From: Bryobacterales bacterium
Lineage (GTDB): Bacteria > Acidobacteriota > Terriglobia > Bryobacterales > UBA6623
NCBI GenBank assembly: GCA_022826925.1
Contig: JAJDTX010000101.1
Coordinates: forward strand, 1-64,000
Direction: 5' to 3'
DNA: 64,000 bases
Positions 6,639 to 16,300 of this stretch are shown one piece after another (within the stretch, counting starts at the first letter, position 1; the number at the start of each line of letters is the position of its first letter). Both the position numbers and the translations under genes were made by a program. Below the pieces are notes generated by a model, which worked only from the letters and a program-made list of their open reading frames with translations, did no database searches and had not been told where the DNA came from.

Positions 6639-9587
6639 ATGACCGCTCGTTTCGCCCACATCGTCGCCATTTCTCTGGCACTCGCCACCGCCCTGTGGGC
6701 TCAATCGTCTACGCAGACGACCCTCCGCAATCCGCCAGTCGACGCCGACCATGCGCTCTTGGTGACCTTTGGCATCGGCGACAAAGCGGAGACCGGCTGG
6801 GACGGCGACCTGCAGGTGAGCAACGGGGAGTTGGTCGAATTGATCGGTTACGAGATGGGGCTCGGCGACGTGATCCACCCACCGCGGAGATGGGAGATGG
6901 CGACGCGGCCGGCGTTTCCGTTCGACCGCCGGAACCACGACGAGGACATCCTCGTGGACCTGCCGGCGGATACATATCTCACGCCGAGGTTTTACGTGTA
7001 CCTGCGCGGCTCGTCTGCCACGGAGGTGGAATTCAGCACAGAGCAGGGCGACTTCAGCGTGAGGGTCGGAGACCTGCCGACTTCTAGCCCGGTGAGCTTT
7101 TTGAGCGGGAGAGCATCAGTATCGCGGGTTCCCATCGGGATCTTGCTCGGTCGTGGCAACCGGGGCCCGGCGGACCAGCGCTTGACCGATAACGATTTTT
7201 CATCGCTCGAGGTCACTTCGGATGATTCGGTATGGGTCGCCTACAGCGGATTTGCAAACGGCGCGGACCGCGTGTTCGCTGACCGGATCCTGCCCGGCCA
7301 AGTGACCGGGTCCGCCGGCGGGCCGCACACTGTCAGCCCTGCGAACGGGGATGTCTATCGCACCGCGGTAGCGGAGGACGCCGAAGGCAAGATCTGGGTC
7401 GTGTGGTCCGAGCAGGTCGAAGGCAACTGGGATCTCTACGCCCGGGCTTTCGACGGCGAGGGTTGGGGCTCGATCGAGCGCTTGACGACCGCCGCCCAGC
7501 CAGATATCCACCACCAAGCAATGCGGGGTCCGGACGGAACGATCCATCTCGTCTGGCAGGGTGCCCGCAGCGACCGCTTTGGCATCTTCCACCGCAGCTA
7601 CGCCCCATCCAGCGGTTGGAGCGCTGCCTCGCGCGTCAGCTCCTCATCGTCTGGAAATTGCTGGGAACCATCGATCGCCACCGACAGTAACGGCACCGTC
7701 TACGTGGCCTGGGACCAGTACAGCGAGTCCACCGGATATGACGTCTACCTTGCGCGCAAGGCCGGGGACGAATGGGACGCGCCGCGCGCGGTGGCTCGGA
7801 CCGGGCGCTTCGAGGCATACGTCACGCTGGCGGCCGACCGGCAGGATCGGATCTGGATGGCCTGGCACGAGTCAGGCATCAACTGGGGCAAGGACTGGGG
7901 CTACCCGTTCGATATCCAAGCCAACGCAACCGGGCTGTACAACTCCCGCAACATCCGAATGGCGGTCTACGACCGGGGCCAGCTTCTGGCACCCGTGACA
8001 AGCCTGGAATCCTCACTGCCAGATCCGGGGCCGGGGAACAACTTCTACGAGTACCCGCAAGTGGCCGTTGACGGCTCCAACCGCGTTTGGGTCTTCTTCC
8101 GCCACCGGCGCCCCATGCAGCACAACGTCTACTGGCGCACGCCATCGCACCACGCGCTGTGGGAAGTCTACGCCTCCTACTACGACGGCGACAAATGGTC
8201 CCGGATGATGCTGCTGCCATATTCCACCGGGCGCACGGACATGCGCCTCGAAGTCGAAGCAGACTCAGGGGGCCGCCTGATCGCTGCCTATCCCACTGAC
8301 CGGCGCAGCTTCCGTGATTTCGTCAACGTGATGCTCGACGTGTTCGCCGCGCGGCTTCCATTCCTGCCGGGCGTGGCGCGGTCCCATCGCCTGACAAGCC
8401 TGAACCTGCCTCCCGTACAGGCGGCGAGGCAGCCGCCCAACCGGCCGCGCCGCGAAATGGCCGCCAGCGAACCCGTACACCCCAACGACGAGCAGGACGT
8501 GGCGCGCATTCGCAGCTACGTCTACGATGTCGGCGGCAAGCGCTACAAGATCTACCGAGGCGACATGCACCGCCACACGGAGATCTCCTGGGACGGCTAC
8601 AACGACGGCTCGACCGAGGACACTTACCGCTACGCAATCGATCCGGCCGCGCTGGATTTCCTCGCCATCACCGAGCACAACTTCGGCGTGGCCGACGAAT
8701 ACGACTGGTTCCGCAGCCAGAAGTACGTCGACATCTTCCGCGTCGGTTCGGCGTTCGTTCCGCTGTACGCGTACGAGCGATCGATCAAGTATCCCAACGG
8801 ACACCGCAACGTGGTCTTCCCTTACCGCGGCGCTCCGATTCTCGATTACCAGCACTACGAGTGGTCGTTGCCGACCAACTATGCCCGCCAAGGACCCGAG
8901 CGCTTCTTCGCATACTTGCGCAAGTACAGGGGAATCGCTATGGCGCACACGTCCGGCACGGACATGGGAACAGACTGGGCCGACTACGACCCCGAGGTCG
9001 AGCCGATCGTCGAGATCTACCAGAGCGACCGCAACAGCTACGAATGCGAGGGTTGCTGGCGCTCCGCCCCGACTGACGAGAAGAAGAAGCAGTTCGGCGG
9101 CTACCGCCCCGACGGCATGGTATCGGTGGCTTGGGCCAAAGGCTACCGGCTGGGAGTGCAGGCCAGCTCCGACCACCTAGCCGTGCACACCTCGTATTCG
9201 ATGCTTCTGGCCGAGGAGAACTCGCGCACCGGCTTGGTCGACGCCATCCGGGCCAGGCACACATACGGCGCGACCGACAACATCATCGTGGATTTCCGGC
9301 TTGCGGAGGGCGGTCGGGAGTACCTGATGGGCGAAGAGGTCGCCATAGCCGGCACGCCCACGTTCCGCGTGCATGTCGAGGGAACCGACAAGCTCGCGGA
9401 AATCGAGATCGTGAAGAACAACCAGCGCGTCTACCGGCAGACCCCGGGCACCAAGACAGCCGATTTCGAATACCAAGACAAGGGCAAGCCGGGCGAGGAA
9501 GCGGACTTCTACTACGTGCGGGTCAGGCAGTCGGACCGAGACCGCCAAGTCGCGTGGAGTTCGCCGATCTGGGTCACTGCCGAGTGA
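6639..9587 (+). CDS. DUF3604 family exported protein (copy 1)
   Basis: 982 residues with a signal peptide (about 1-22, ending LWAQ). Residues about 190-600 contain repeated W/DG motifs (GKIWVVWSEQVEGNWDLY, GTIHLVWQGARSDRFGIF, GTVYVAWDQY) typical of a beta-propeller. From about 620 the DUF3604 part begins with YKIYRGDMHRHTEISWDG, whose DxHxH resembles the metal site of PHP-type phosphoesterases, continuing with FLAITEHN, AMAHTSGTD, VGVQASSDH-like and a C-terminal beta-sandwich ending in WVTAE. A metal-dependent hydrolase role is plausible, but no substrate is known. GGAG lies about 6 nt upstream of the ATG. A paralogue sits at 55876-58650 on the other strand. Confidence 0.85.
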   Translation: MTARFAHIVAISLALATALWAQSSTQTTLRNPPVDADHALLVTFGIGDKAETGWDGDLQVSNGELVELIGYEMGLGDVIHPPRRWEMATRPAFPFDRRNHDEDILVDLPADTYLTPRFYVYLRGSSATEVEFSTEQGDFSVRVGDLPTSSPVSFLSGRASVSRVPIGILLGRGNRGPADQRLTDNDFSSLEVTSDDSVWVAYSGFANGADRVFADRILPGQVTGSAGGPHTVSPANGDVYRTAVAEDAEGKIWVVWSEQVEGNWDLYARAFDGEGWGSIERLTTAAQPDIHHQAMRGPDGTIHLVWQGARSDRFGIFHRSYAPSSGWSAASRVSSSSSGNCWEPSIATDSNGTVYVAWDQYSESTGYDVYLARKAGDEWDAPRAVARTGRFEAYVTLAADRQDRIWMAWHESGINWGKDWGYPFDIQANATGLYNSRNIRMAVYDRGQLLAPVTSLESSLPDPGPGNNFYEYPQVAVDGSNRVWVFFRHRRPMQHNVYWRTPSHHALWEVYASYYDGDKWSRMMLLPYSTGRTDMRLEVEADSGGRLIAAYPTDRRSFRDFVNVMLDVFAARLPFLPGVARSHRLTSLNLPPVQAARQPPNRPRREMAASEPVHPNDEQDVARIRSYVYDVGGKRYKIYRGDMHRHTEISWDGYNDGSTEDTYRYAIDPAALDFLAITEHNFGVADEYDWFRSQKYVDIFRVGSAFVPLYAYERSIKYPNGHRNVVFPYRGAPILDYQHYEWSLPTNYARQGPERFFAYLRKYRGIAMAHTSGTDMGTDWADYDPEVEPIVEIYQSDRNSYECEGCWRSAPTDEKKKQFGGYRPDGMVSVAWAKGYRLGVQASSDHLAVHTSYSMLLAEENSRTGLVDAIRARHTYGATDNIIVDFRLAEGGREYLMGEEVAIAGTPTFRVHVEGTDKLAEIEIVKNNQRVYRQTPGTKTADFEYQDKGKPGEEADFYYVRVRQSDRDRQVAWSSPIWVTAE

Positions 9588-9659
9588 GCGGACCAACACG
9601 GACTCGGCATTGGCGTGCGCAGGGCCTCGCGGCGGGAGCCTGATGGGTCGGCCACGCCC

Positions 9660-11297
9660 TCAGGGCGACGTGACCGGCGCGTCGTATTCGGCGGTTTCAG
9701 GGTAAGGAAGCGGCTCCGGCTCGTACCCGGGCTTGCGGCTTGGACGTCCGGGCAGGACGTTCCTCTCCTTGGCCCAGTCCGTATACATCTCGATCATCCG
9801 CCGACCGGTCTCCGGGTGGGACGCCATGACGTCCTCGGTCTCGGTCCGATCTGCGTCCATGTCGTAGAGTTCCCAAGGTCCGCGGTTCTCCGCGACGAGC
9901 TTCCACTTGCCGAGTCGGACTGCGCGATTGCCCTCGTGCTCCCAGTACAGCGCCTCCCGGTCGAGCGGCATGCCCGCGAAGGCAGGGACCATGGAGACGC
10001 CCTCGAGCGGCGCGATCCGGTTGCCGGCGAATTCAGTCGGGTACTCCGCCTGTCCGACATCCAAGGCCGTTGCCATCAGGTCGATCAGGTGCGTCGGCTC
10101 GTGGCGCAATTCGCCCTTCGCGGACACCCCCGCCGGCCAGTGCACCACGAGGGGCGACGCGATGCCCCCTTCGTGCACCCAGTGCTTGTACGTGCGGAAG
10201 GGTGTATTGGAGGCGTTAGCCCAGGCCTGCCCGTAGGACTGGCTGTAGCCTTCCTTGGTGGTCAGGATCTCGAGCGGGCCGCGGCCGAGCATGCCCCCCT
10301 CGGCGCAGCCGCCGTTGTCCGACAGGAAGAACACCAGCGTGTCATCCAGCTCGCCGAAATCCTCCAAGGCCTCGAGTAGCTTGCCGATGTTCTGATCCAT
10401 CCGATCAACCTGGGCGGCGTAGATCGCCATTCGCAGGTCCATTTCGTCCTTCTTGCCGCGAGTCAGGGTTTCCCACGCCACGGCATCCCGGACAGTCATC
10501 TTCCAGCCGTCGTCGATGATCCCCATCAACCGCATGCGTTGGAGCCTGGCCTCGCGGACCCTGTCCCAGCCGATCATGTACTTGCCGCGGTACTTCTGGA
10601 CATCTTCCGGCCATGCGTGCAGCGGCCAGTGCGGTGCCGTGTAGGAGAGGTACAGGAAGAAGGGCTGGTCGTCGTTCCGCTCCGCCTCCCGAACGAACTG
10701 TATGGAGTGCTCGGTGAATGCGTCGGTCGTGTAGTAGTCCTCGCCCGGGATCACGCGTTCCCGGTTGCGGACCAACAGCTTCCGCGGAGCCGGCCGGAAG
10801 AAGTTCGAGGCCCCCCGGATGAGTCCGTAGAAGTCGTCGAAGCCGCGGTCCACAGGCCACATCCCCTCGAACGTGCCTACGTGCCACTTGCCGGACATCA
10901 GCGTCTTGTAGCCGGCCGGCTTCAGTGCCTCGGCGATTGTCACGCAGCTTCTGTTGAGGTACCCGCGGTATCCCGGATAGCCGAGGTCGAAGCGCAGTAG
11001 CTCGTTCTCGCTCGTCATGTGACCGATCCCGGTCTGGTGCGCGTACAGCCCGGTGAGGAGCGATGCGCGCGTCGGGCAGCAGCGTGCAGCGTTGTAGAAC
11101 TGCGTGAAGCGGAGTCCGTTCTCCGCTAGGCGGTCCACGTTTGGCGTGCGGATCTCCCCGCCGTAGCAGCCGATGTCCGAGAAGCCCATGTCGTCGGCCA
11201 TGATGATCACGATGTTGGGCTTGCCGCGAGCCTCCGGCACGCCGGCCATACACGCGATGGCGCAGGAGAGGGTGGCGAGTCTTTGAACGCGTCGCAT
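9660..11297 (-). CDS. Exported sulfatase (type I, formylglycine-dependent)
   Basis: 545 residues starting at the ATG that opens a signal peptide (cleavage near ARG-KPN). The family core begins PNIVIIMADDMGFSDIG with the metal-binding Asp pair (35, 36). The formylglycine motif is CCPTR with Cys73 as the residue to be converted, followed by ASLLTG. FFLSDNGG around residue 320 supplies the second set of metal ligands. Such enzymes cleave sulfate esters of carbohydrates or other substrates in the periplasm; the substrate cannot be told. The frame stays open for another 193 codons upstream but that part has no protein-like content. No formylglycine-generating enzyme gene is in the window. Confidence 0.9.
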   Translation of the reverse strand: MRRVQRLATLSCAIACMAGVPEARGKPNIVIIMADDMGFSDIGCYGGEIRTPNVDRLAENGLRFTQFYNAARCCPTRASLLTGLYAHQTGIGHMTSENELLRFDLGYPGYRGYLNRSCVTIAEALKPAGYKTLMSGKWHVGTFEGMWPVDRGFDDFYGLIRGASNFFRPAPRKLLVRNRERVIPGEDYYTTDAFTEHSIQFVREAERNDDQPFFLYLSYTAPHWPLHAWPEDVQKYRGKYMIGWDRVREARLQRMRLMGIIDDGWKMTVRDAVAWETLTRGKKDEMDLRMAIYAAQVDRMDQNIGKLLEALEDFGELDDTLVFFLSDNGGCAEGGMLGRGPLEILTTKEGYSQSYGQAWANASNTPFRTYKHWVHEGGIASPLVVHWPAGVSAKGELRHEPTHLIDLMATALDVGQAEYPTEFAGNRIAPLEGVSMVPAFAGMPLDREALYWEHEGNRAVRLGKWKLVAENRGPWELYDMDADRTETEDVMASHPETGRRMIEMYTDWAKERNVLPGRPSRKPGYEPEPLPYPETAEYDAPVTSP

Positions 11298-11461
11298 CAA
11301 GACGTTGATGGTACTGAGGCCGGGCCCGATTGTCGAGGAGCCGCCTGCTACGGGCGGGATTCCGAGTTTCCGCTTGGCCTGCGGCGCTTCCAGGGCACCT
11401 GCGGCGGACCCGGTCGAAGCGGCTCCCGGGACGCCGGCGAGAGTCGCTACTGCTTGCACGC

Positions 11462-11600
11462 GTCCGGGTCCGACGCCACGAGGCGGCTTACGGCGAGGAT
11501 TCGTACCCGCGGGAGAGAGTGCCCAGAGGCCAGCTGGCCGGGGAGTCGTTCCACGAGAGCGGGACGTACAGGGGAGAGCAGAACACGTGTTTTGCCCGCT
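11462..11600 (+). pseudogene. Remnant of an esterase gene (paralogue of the 34.7-36.0 kb gene)
   Basis: Plus-strand codons from about 11469 read RRHEAAYGEDSYPRERVPRG, then AGESFHESGTYRG. The intact minus-strand esterase at 34703-36001 has AAYGEDSYAQDGVPQGEYSD then ELFHESPTYRG at residues 109-139. The order and spacing match, so this is a fragment of the same gene family of roughly 40 codons. Nothing recognisable follows: the frame runs into the orphan antitoxin gene. There is no start, no nucleophile motif and no C-terminal half. Confidence 0.65.
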
Positions 11601-11668
11601 ACCGATCCCGCAGTGCGGGAATGCGAGAACCGTTGACGATGCACCTGCGCCACTGTATCGTGGTTCCC

Positions 11669-11914
11669 GTGAGGACGACTGTGACCTTGGATGACGACAT
11701 CTATGGGGAGGCACTGCGCCAATCGAGGGCGACGGGCAAGAGCCTTGGTGCCGTACTTTCCGAGATGGCCCGCCATGCGCTTCGATTCGATACGCTACGG
11801 ATGTGCGACGCGGGGAAGGAATCTCGTTTCCCCTCGTTCGACGTACCACCAGGCACACCGCTGATACCTGCCTCACGGGTCCAGAAGGCTCTCGACGAGA
11901 ACGGCATCGCGTGA
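11669..11914 (+). CDS. VapB-like ribbon-helix-helix antitoxin, toxin partner missing
   Basis: 81 residues if started at the GTG at 11669 (MRTTVTLDDDIYGEALRQSR), an N-terminal strand and helices as in ribbon-helix-helix DNA-binding antitoxins, followed by a C-terminal arm (FPSFDVPPGTPLIPASRVQKALDENG) that in VapB proteins wraps the toxin. An ATG at 11639 would add ten residues. In intact pairs a PIN-domain VapC follows at once. Here the following DNA can only be read, in another frame near 11934-11965, as PDTNALVALP, similar to the first strand of a PIN domain, before it runs into the end of the convergent aldo/keto reductase gene. Confidence 0.7.
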   Translation: MRTTVTLDDDIYGEALRQSRATGKSLGAVLSEMARHALRFDTLRMCDAGKESRFPSFDVPPGTPLIPASRVQKALDENGIA

Positions 11915-11990
11915 GGGCACCGACCGTCAGTGGGCACCTGACACGAATGCGCTGGTAGCGCTGCCACTGCGAGGTCGCCGGGGGGTGGGA

Positions 11991-12989
11991 CTAGACTGCG
12001 AACCCGTGCTGCTTGCGAGGGCTGGGTCCATCGAAGTCCTGCGTGGACTTGAACCGTTCGTACCTGCCGTCCCCGGCCACATCGGCAACCTTGGACAGCA
12101 AGACGGCCTTCTGGTCATCGGCCATGGGCTTGAAGCCGCGGCCGATCTTGATGTCGGCCATCAGCTCGTCCATGGAGCGAATCCCGACCACTAGGGTGGA
12201 TACCGGCAAGCTCAGGGCGTACCGCCGACACTCCTCGTGGGTGGCCGCTGACTTGGCGGGGATATCGCCGCCGCCAAAACTCTTCATTCCGATCACGCCG
12301 ACATCCCGGGCCAAGCAGACCGGCACGGCCTCCTTCTGGAAGCTGCGGTAGTGCGCGTCCATCACGTTGATGGGCATCTGCGCCGTGGCCCAGTCATAGG
12401 GCTTGTTGAGCATCTTGACGTGGATGCTCGGGTCCTTGTGCCCGGTGAAGCCGATGTAGCGCACCTTGCCGGCTTTCTGCGCCTCGAGCGCAATCTTGAG
12501 GCCGCCGCGGTCAAGCACCCAGTCCGGATCATTGTCGTAGTTCATTTCATGGAACTGCCACAAGTCGATGTAGTCAGTCTGCAAGCGCTTGAGGCTGTCG
12601 TCTAAGCACTGTTGGGCGAACTTCTCGTCGCGACCGGAGCTCTTGGTCATCAGAAAGACCTTGTCGCGCTTGCCCTGGCGCGCCAGCGCGCGGCCCATAA
12701 TCTCCTCGGAGCCGCCATCGTGGTACTCCCACGCGTTGTCGAAGAAGGTCATGCCCTCGTCGATCGCGGCGTCCATGATCCGGATGGCCTCGTTCTTGTC
12801 TTCGACAGCACCGATATGCCAGCCGCCGAGACACATGATCGAAACCTGCTCGTCGGTCCGGCCGAGACGGCGGGTGGGCAGGCCGTTCGGGCTGTCCTGC
12901 TGCGCTAGCGCTTGCTGCGCCATGGCGACAGCGGCGGCACTGCCGAACATGCCTTGGAAAAACGAGCGGCGCGTGGCATCAAGCGACAT
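11991..12989 (-). CDS. Tat-exported aldo/keto reductase
   Basis: 332 residues with a twin-arginine signal (TRRSFFQGMFG at 6-16, hydrophobic stretch, ALAQQ). The mature part is an aldo/keto reductase (NADPH-dependent carbonyl reduction) barrel: catalytic Asp84, Tyr89 (FFDNAWEY), Lys116 (MTKSS) and His147 (QFHE) are all present. AGGAG lies 6 nt before the ATG. Related Tat-exported reductases are common in bacteria with many exported oxidoreductases; the substrate is unknown. The gene converges on the antitoxin fragment and is separated from the island by about 340 nt. Confidence 0.85.
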   Translation of the reverse strand: MSLDATRRSFFQGMFGSAAAVAMAQQALAQQDSPNGLPTRRLGRTDEQVSIMCLGGWHIGAVEDKNEAIRIMDAAIDEGMTFFDNAWEYHDGGSEEIMGRALARQGKRDKVFLMTKSSGRDEKFAQQCLDDSLKRLQTDYIDLWQFHEMNYDNDPDWVLDRGGLKIALEAQKAGKVRYIGFTGHKDPSIHVKMLNKPYDWATAQMPINVMDAHYRSFQKEAVPVCLARDVGVIGMKSFGGGDIPAKSAATHEECRRYALSLPVSTLVVGIRSMDELMADIKIGRGFKPMADDQKAVLLSKVADVAGDGRYERFKSTQDFDGPSPRKQHGFAV

Positions 12990-13330
12990 TGCAAACTCCT
13001 AGCCGGGCTGGCGATGCCCTATGATAGCCGATCGCGCAGCGCTCAAGGACTGGGACTGTGAAGCTCGGTCTACGCTGGCGTCAGATTCTCAGGTTCCTTT
13101 GAATGGGGAGGGTCACGAATCCACACATTCGCACGTTCCAGCCGATCGACGACATGGCGGGCCGCAGCACTGCACCTTATGGACGAAGGAGTAACGCACA
13201 CACGGAAGACAAGCTCGCTGTCGTACTATTCGATTCCTAACATCGGCTATCTTTCGTTCGGTTCGGCGAATCCTACCGATCTGAGTGCTGGAGATCGCGG
13301 ATCAGAATGATCTCGTTCCGGCGATCCGCT
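12990..13330. other. Intergenic boundary before the defence island
   Basis: This stretch lies between the start of the aldo/keto reductase gene and the end of the DUF499 gene. No gene, tRNA or attachment-like repeat is recognisable. It marks the left edge of the island. Confidence 0.4.
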
Positions 13331-16300
13331 TCACCGCCCAACTCGCTTTTTCCGCAGCTGCAACCCCGGACAGATCTCACCAATTGACTCGTTGATCTTG
13401 TCAACGGTCCCCGGCGGCACATTCCTCGCCTCATCTCCGAGCTGAATCTCCAGTCGAAATTCCAATCCCACACCAACCGCCGCTTGTACGATCTCGTCCA
13501 GCGCGTCAGCAAAGTCCTGCAACTCGTTGGGTTCCAGACGAGCTGATCCCAAGTAGACTTCTGGCCCGGGAGGAGGCGGAGGGGTTTTGCTCGGCGTTCT
13601 CAGCTTCACCTCTTTTGCGGCGGCCAAATCACATGGCCATGTGCCGCTGCCGGGAACGACTTCCAACCAGCGTGCCGTGATCGCAGCGTCGATGGATTGC
13701 CGCAGTACAGTCCAAGGAAGAGGATTCCCTTCCTGGCCAGCTAGCGCAGTGGCAAGGGCCGTTACGTTCGTTTCGCCCGCCACCCAAGCGTCTGCGACAG
13801 CATCCGGCATGAGGCGCTGAACCGGGAGCGGTTCCATCGGTGCCTGGAGTGTCGCCGTTTCAGTCAGCAAGCCAGCCGGCAACGCCTCGCCCTGAAAACT
13901 GGAGGGTCCGTTCAGCAGCCACAGGCTGCCCCCTTCAACTGCCAATTGGATGGCTTCTTTGACTCGTTCGGACGGGCAGGCAGGGATGTCCACGGGCTCA
14001 TCGTAGCCATCTCGCGGGACCATTACCGTCCGACCACCCTTGAAATAATCGACCACGTCAGACACCGTAATCGAGGCCCCGGTCCAGAGTCCTGGCAGTG
14101 CTTCGGGGCTCAGGACGCTAGGAGCGATATCCGACAGTGTGGCTCTGCTTGGCAGGAAAACCTCCAAGGCTGGCTCGGCTAGTGCCGGTTCGTCGATCGG
14201 TGTCCGCCACCAAGTCTTGATCGACCGGTCGGGCCTCATGAGAGACGCGACGAATAGGCCATCGTGCACGCCCCGGTCAATTGTGGCGAGAATTTCCTGC
14301 GCTCGCAGCATCTTCGGCAGCTTCGGATTCTCAGCAAACGCGTTGACCAAGTCCTTTACGCGCCGCGATGGCTCGTCCTCGCGCCAAACATCGTACGGTC
14401 CGCCGGGCAAGAGCGCTTCAGCGTTGATCGCACTGTCTTGGATGCGTGAACGCTTGTCCGCCTTGATTGTCACAAACAAGGGCCCCGTGCCGGCCGTGAC
14501 CCGGAACGCATGTATCTTGTTTTCCGGACTCACGCTCACGACGACCGACCATGCCTGTTGGATGGCCTCAGCGATCCGTCGTCGAGCCTCCGCCGTCCAA
14601 GTTGCAAGCCGTTGATCGCGAACAGCATCCGACTCCTGATCTTTGAGCTGGGTCTGCACATCCAGCCAGCCCAAGTACTCCCGGACGCGTGACTGCACTA
14701 CATCAAGGCCATCGGCCGAAGGTGCCACGAGCACAAGCGCATTGCGCCGGATTCGTGGACGGTCGGGCCCGGTCGTTTCATTGATGAAGCGGCACGCCAT
14801 ACTACTCGCCTCGCGAGTGGTAGAGACGGCTTTTGGTGTCAGAATCGCGAAGTGGAATTCGCCATCATCCGCGATGTCACTGGACTGCTCCGGCAACATG
14901 TGTACGCGCACCCCGTACGACTTTGCTCCTTCGGTCAGACTCTTCGTCGCGCGGACATCCTGAAGCAGCTTCTGTTCGACTTCTTCCGCGCTTACTCGGT
15001 TGGTGCAGGCGTCGTAGTGCATCTGCTTCAGGTTGGGACGGTTTCCGAGCCGCCATGCCTTCGGCAGGGGTGGTGGGCCACCATCTATCGGCGTGCCGCT
15101 CTCGAATTCGTTTTCATCCAAGAACCATGACACTTCCGTCCAGCGGCGTAGTGCCTGCTCCAACTCGATGCGGTCTGGTCGCGCTGCGCCGAGCAGCCCG
15201 ACCAGATCCTGCGTGTGGGCCTTTTGGCCGATCGGCTGCGAGCCGAGGAACACGGTGCAGACCGCCTGTTCCAGCTCACGTCCCTGCAACGCTGACTGGT
15301 CACTCTGGATGTCCTGCGCCTTGGCGAGCTCGCCCTCCAATATCGCCGACCAGTCGTGGCCCCGCCCTTCGGTTAGCTCGCGCGTGGCGATACCAGTCAA
15401 CTCGCGGGCCGCCTCGGAGATTCCTGCGTGGTCGGGTGCCGCCAAGAACACGTTTGGTCCGACGAGTGGAGCGAGGTCCCATTGCTCTGCGTCGCGCAGG
15501 GCTATGGCGAACGTGCGCAAAATTCCGCGGGTGCGCTGGAACTTGTCCAGTTGTGTCCACCGCGTATAGAAAAAGTCGGTCAGATCGGGATGGAAGGGAT
15601 ACCCGCTTCTGAATCGGGCTTCTGCGTTCTTGCGGTCTTTCCGAACATCGTCGTCGAGCGCCGCTAGGTTGTTGACGATGGTCGTGACATGCGGGAGGAA
15701 ACGGCTGGTGTCGGCGATTGATTCCGAGGTGAAGAAGCGACGGCGCAGCACTTCCGCCACGTCTTCGCGCTGGACCGGCTGCACGCCTTCTTCTTTCTGG
15801 CGGTTGAAGATGGCGGCGATCTGTCCGCTCAGCTTCTTGCCGACCTCGTCGCTCGTGGTTGGGTCGGAGGCGAGCAGGGACGCTATGAGTGCGCACCGGT
15901 CAACCTTGGTCACGGCCTGGCAGAGATGCTGAAAAAAGTCGACAAGGCGACCGCGCCACACTTCGTCCGCCGCAACCTTGCCGCGGGCGAACATCAGCAC
16001 TTCGTCGATCAGTACGAGCGTCGCCAATCCCTCGGATTGGGGCCTTGCCAGCAGATGGACTAGTAACGGCTCGGCCGGCGGCGTCTGGCGTTCCTCGTCG
16101 AGGCCTTCGGCGTGAAGCGCACGGATGCCAGCCGCACCGGCAATCTGAAAGGCAAGCACACTCCATGGATGCTTCAGCCAGCGCAGTTCGCCCTGCGGTC
16201 CGCGCACCTCCATTCCCTTCTCGACATCCAGCTTGTCGAAGGCGAGCGCTGCCACACGAGCTGGAGCCAGCGGAGCGCCGATGTGGGACTTGAACTGCTC

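Noticed and set aside
9650-9670. CGCCCT/AGGGCG palindrome at the end of the sulfatase gene as a terminator
   Set aside because: The loop would be a single base and no T-tract follows.
11298-11876. 193-codon upstream extension of the sulfatase gene
   Set aside because: It lacks protein-like composition, overlaps the antitoxin gene and the esterase remnant, and the signal peptide starts at 11297.
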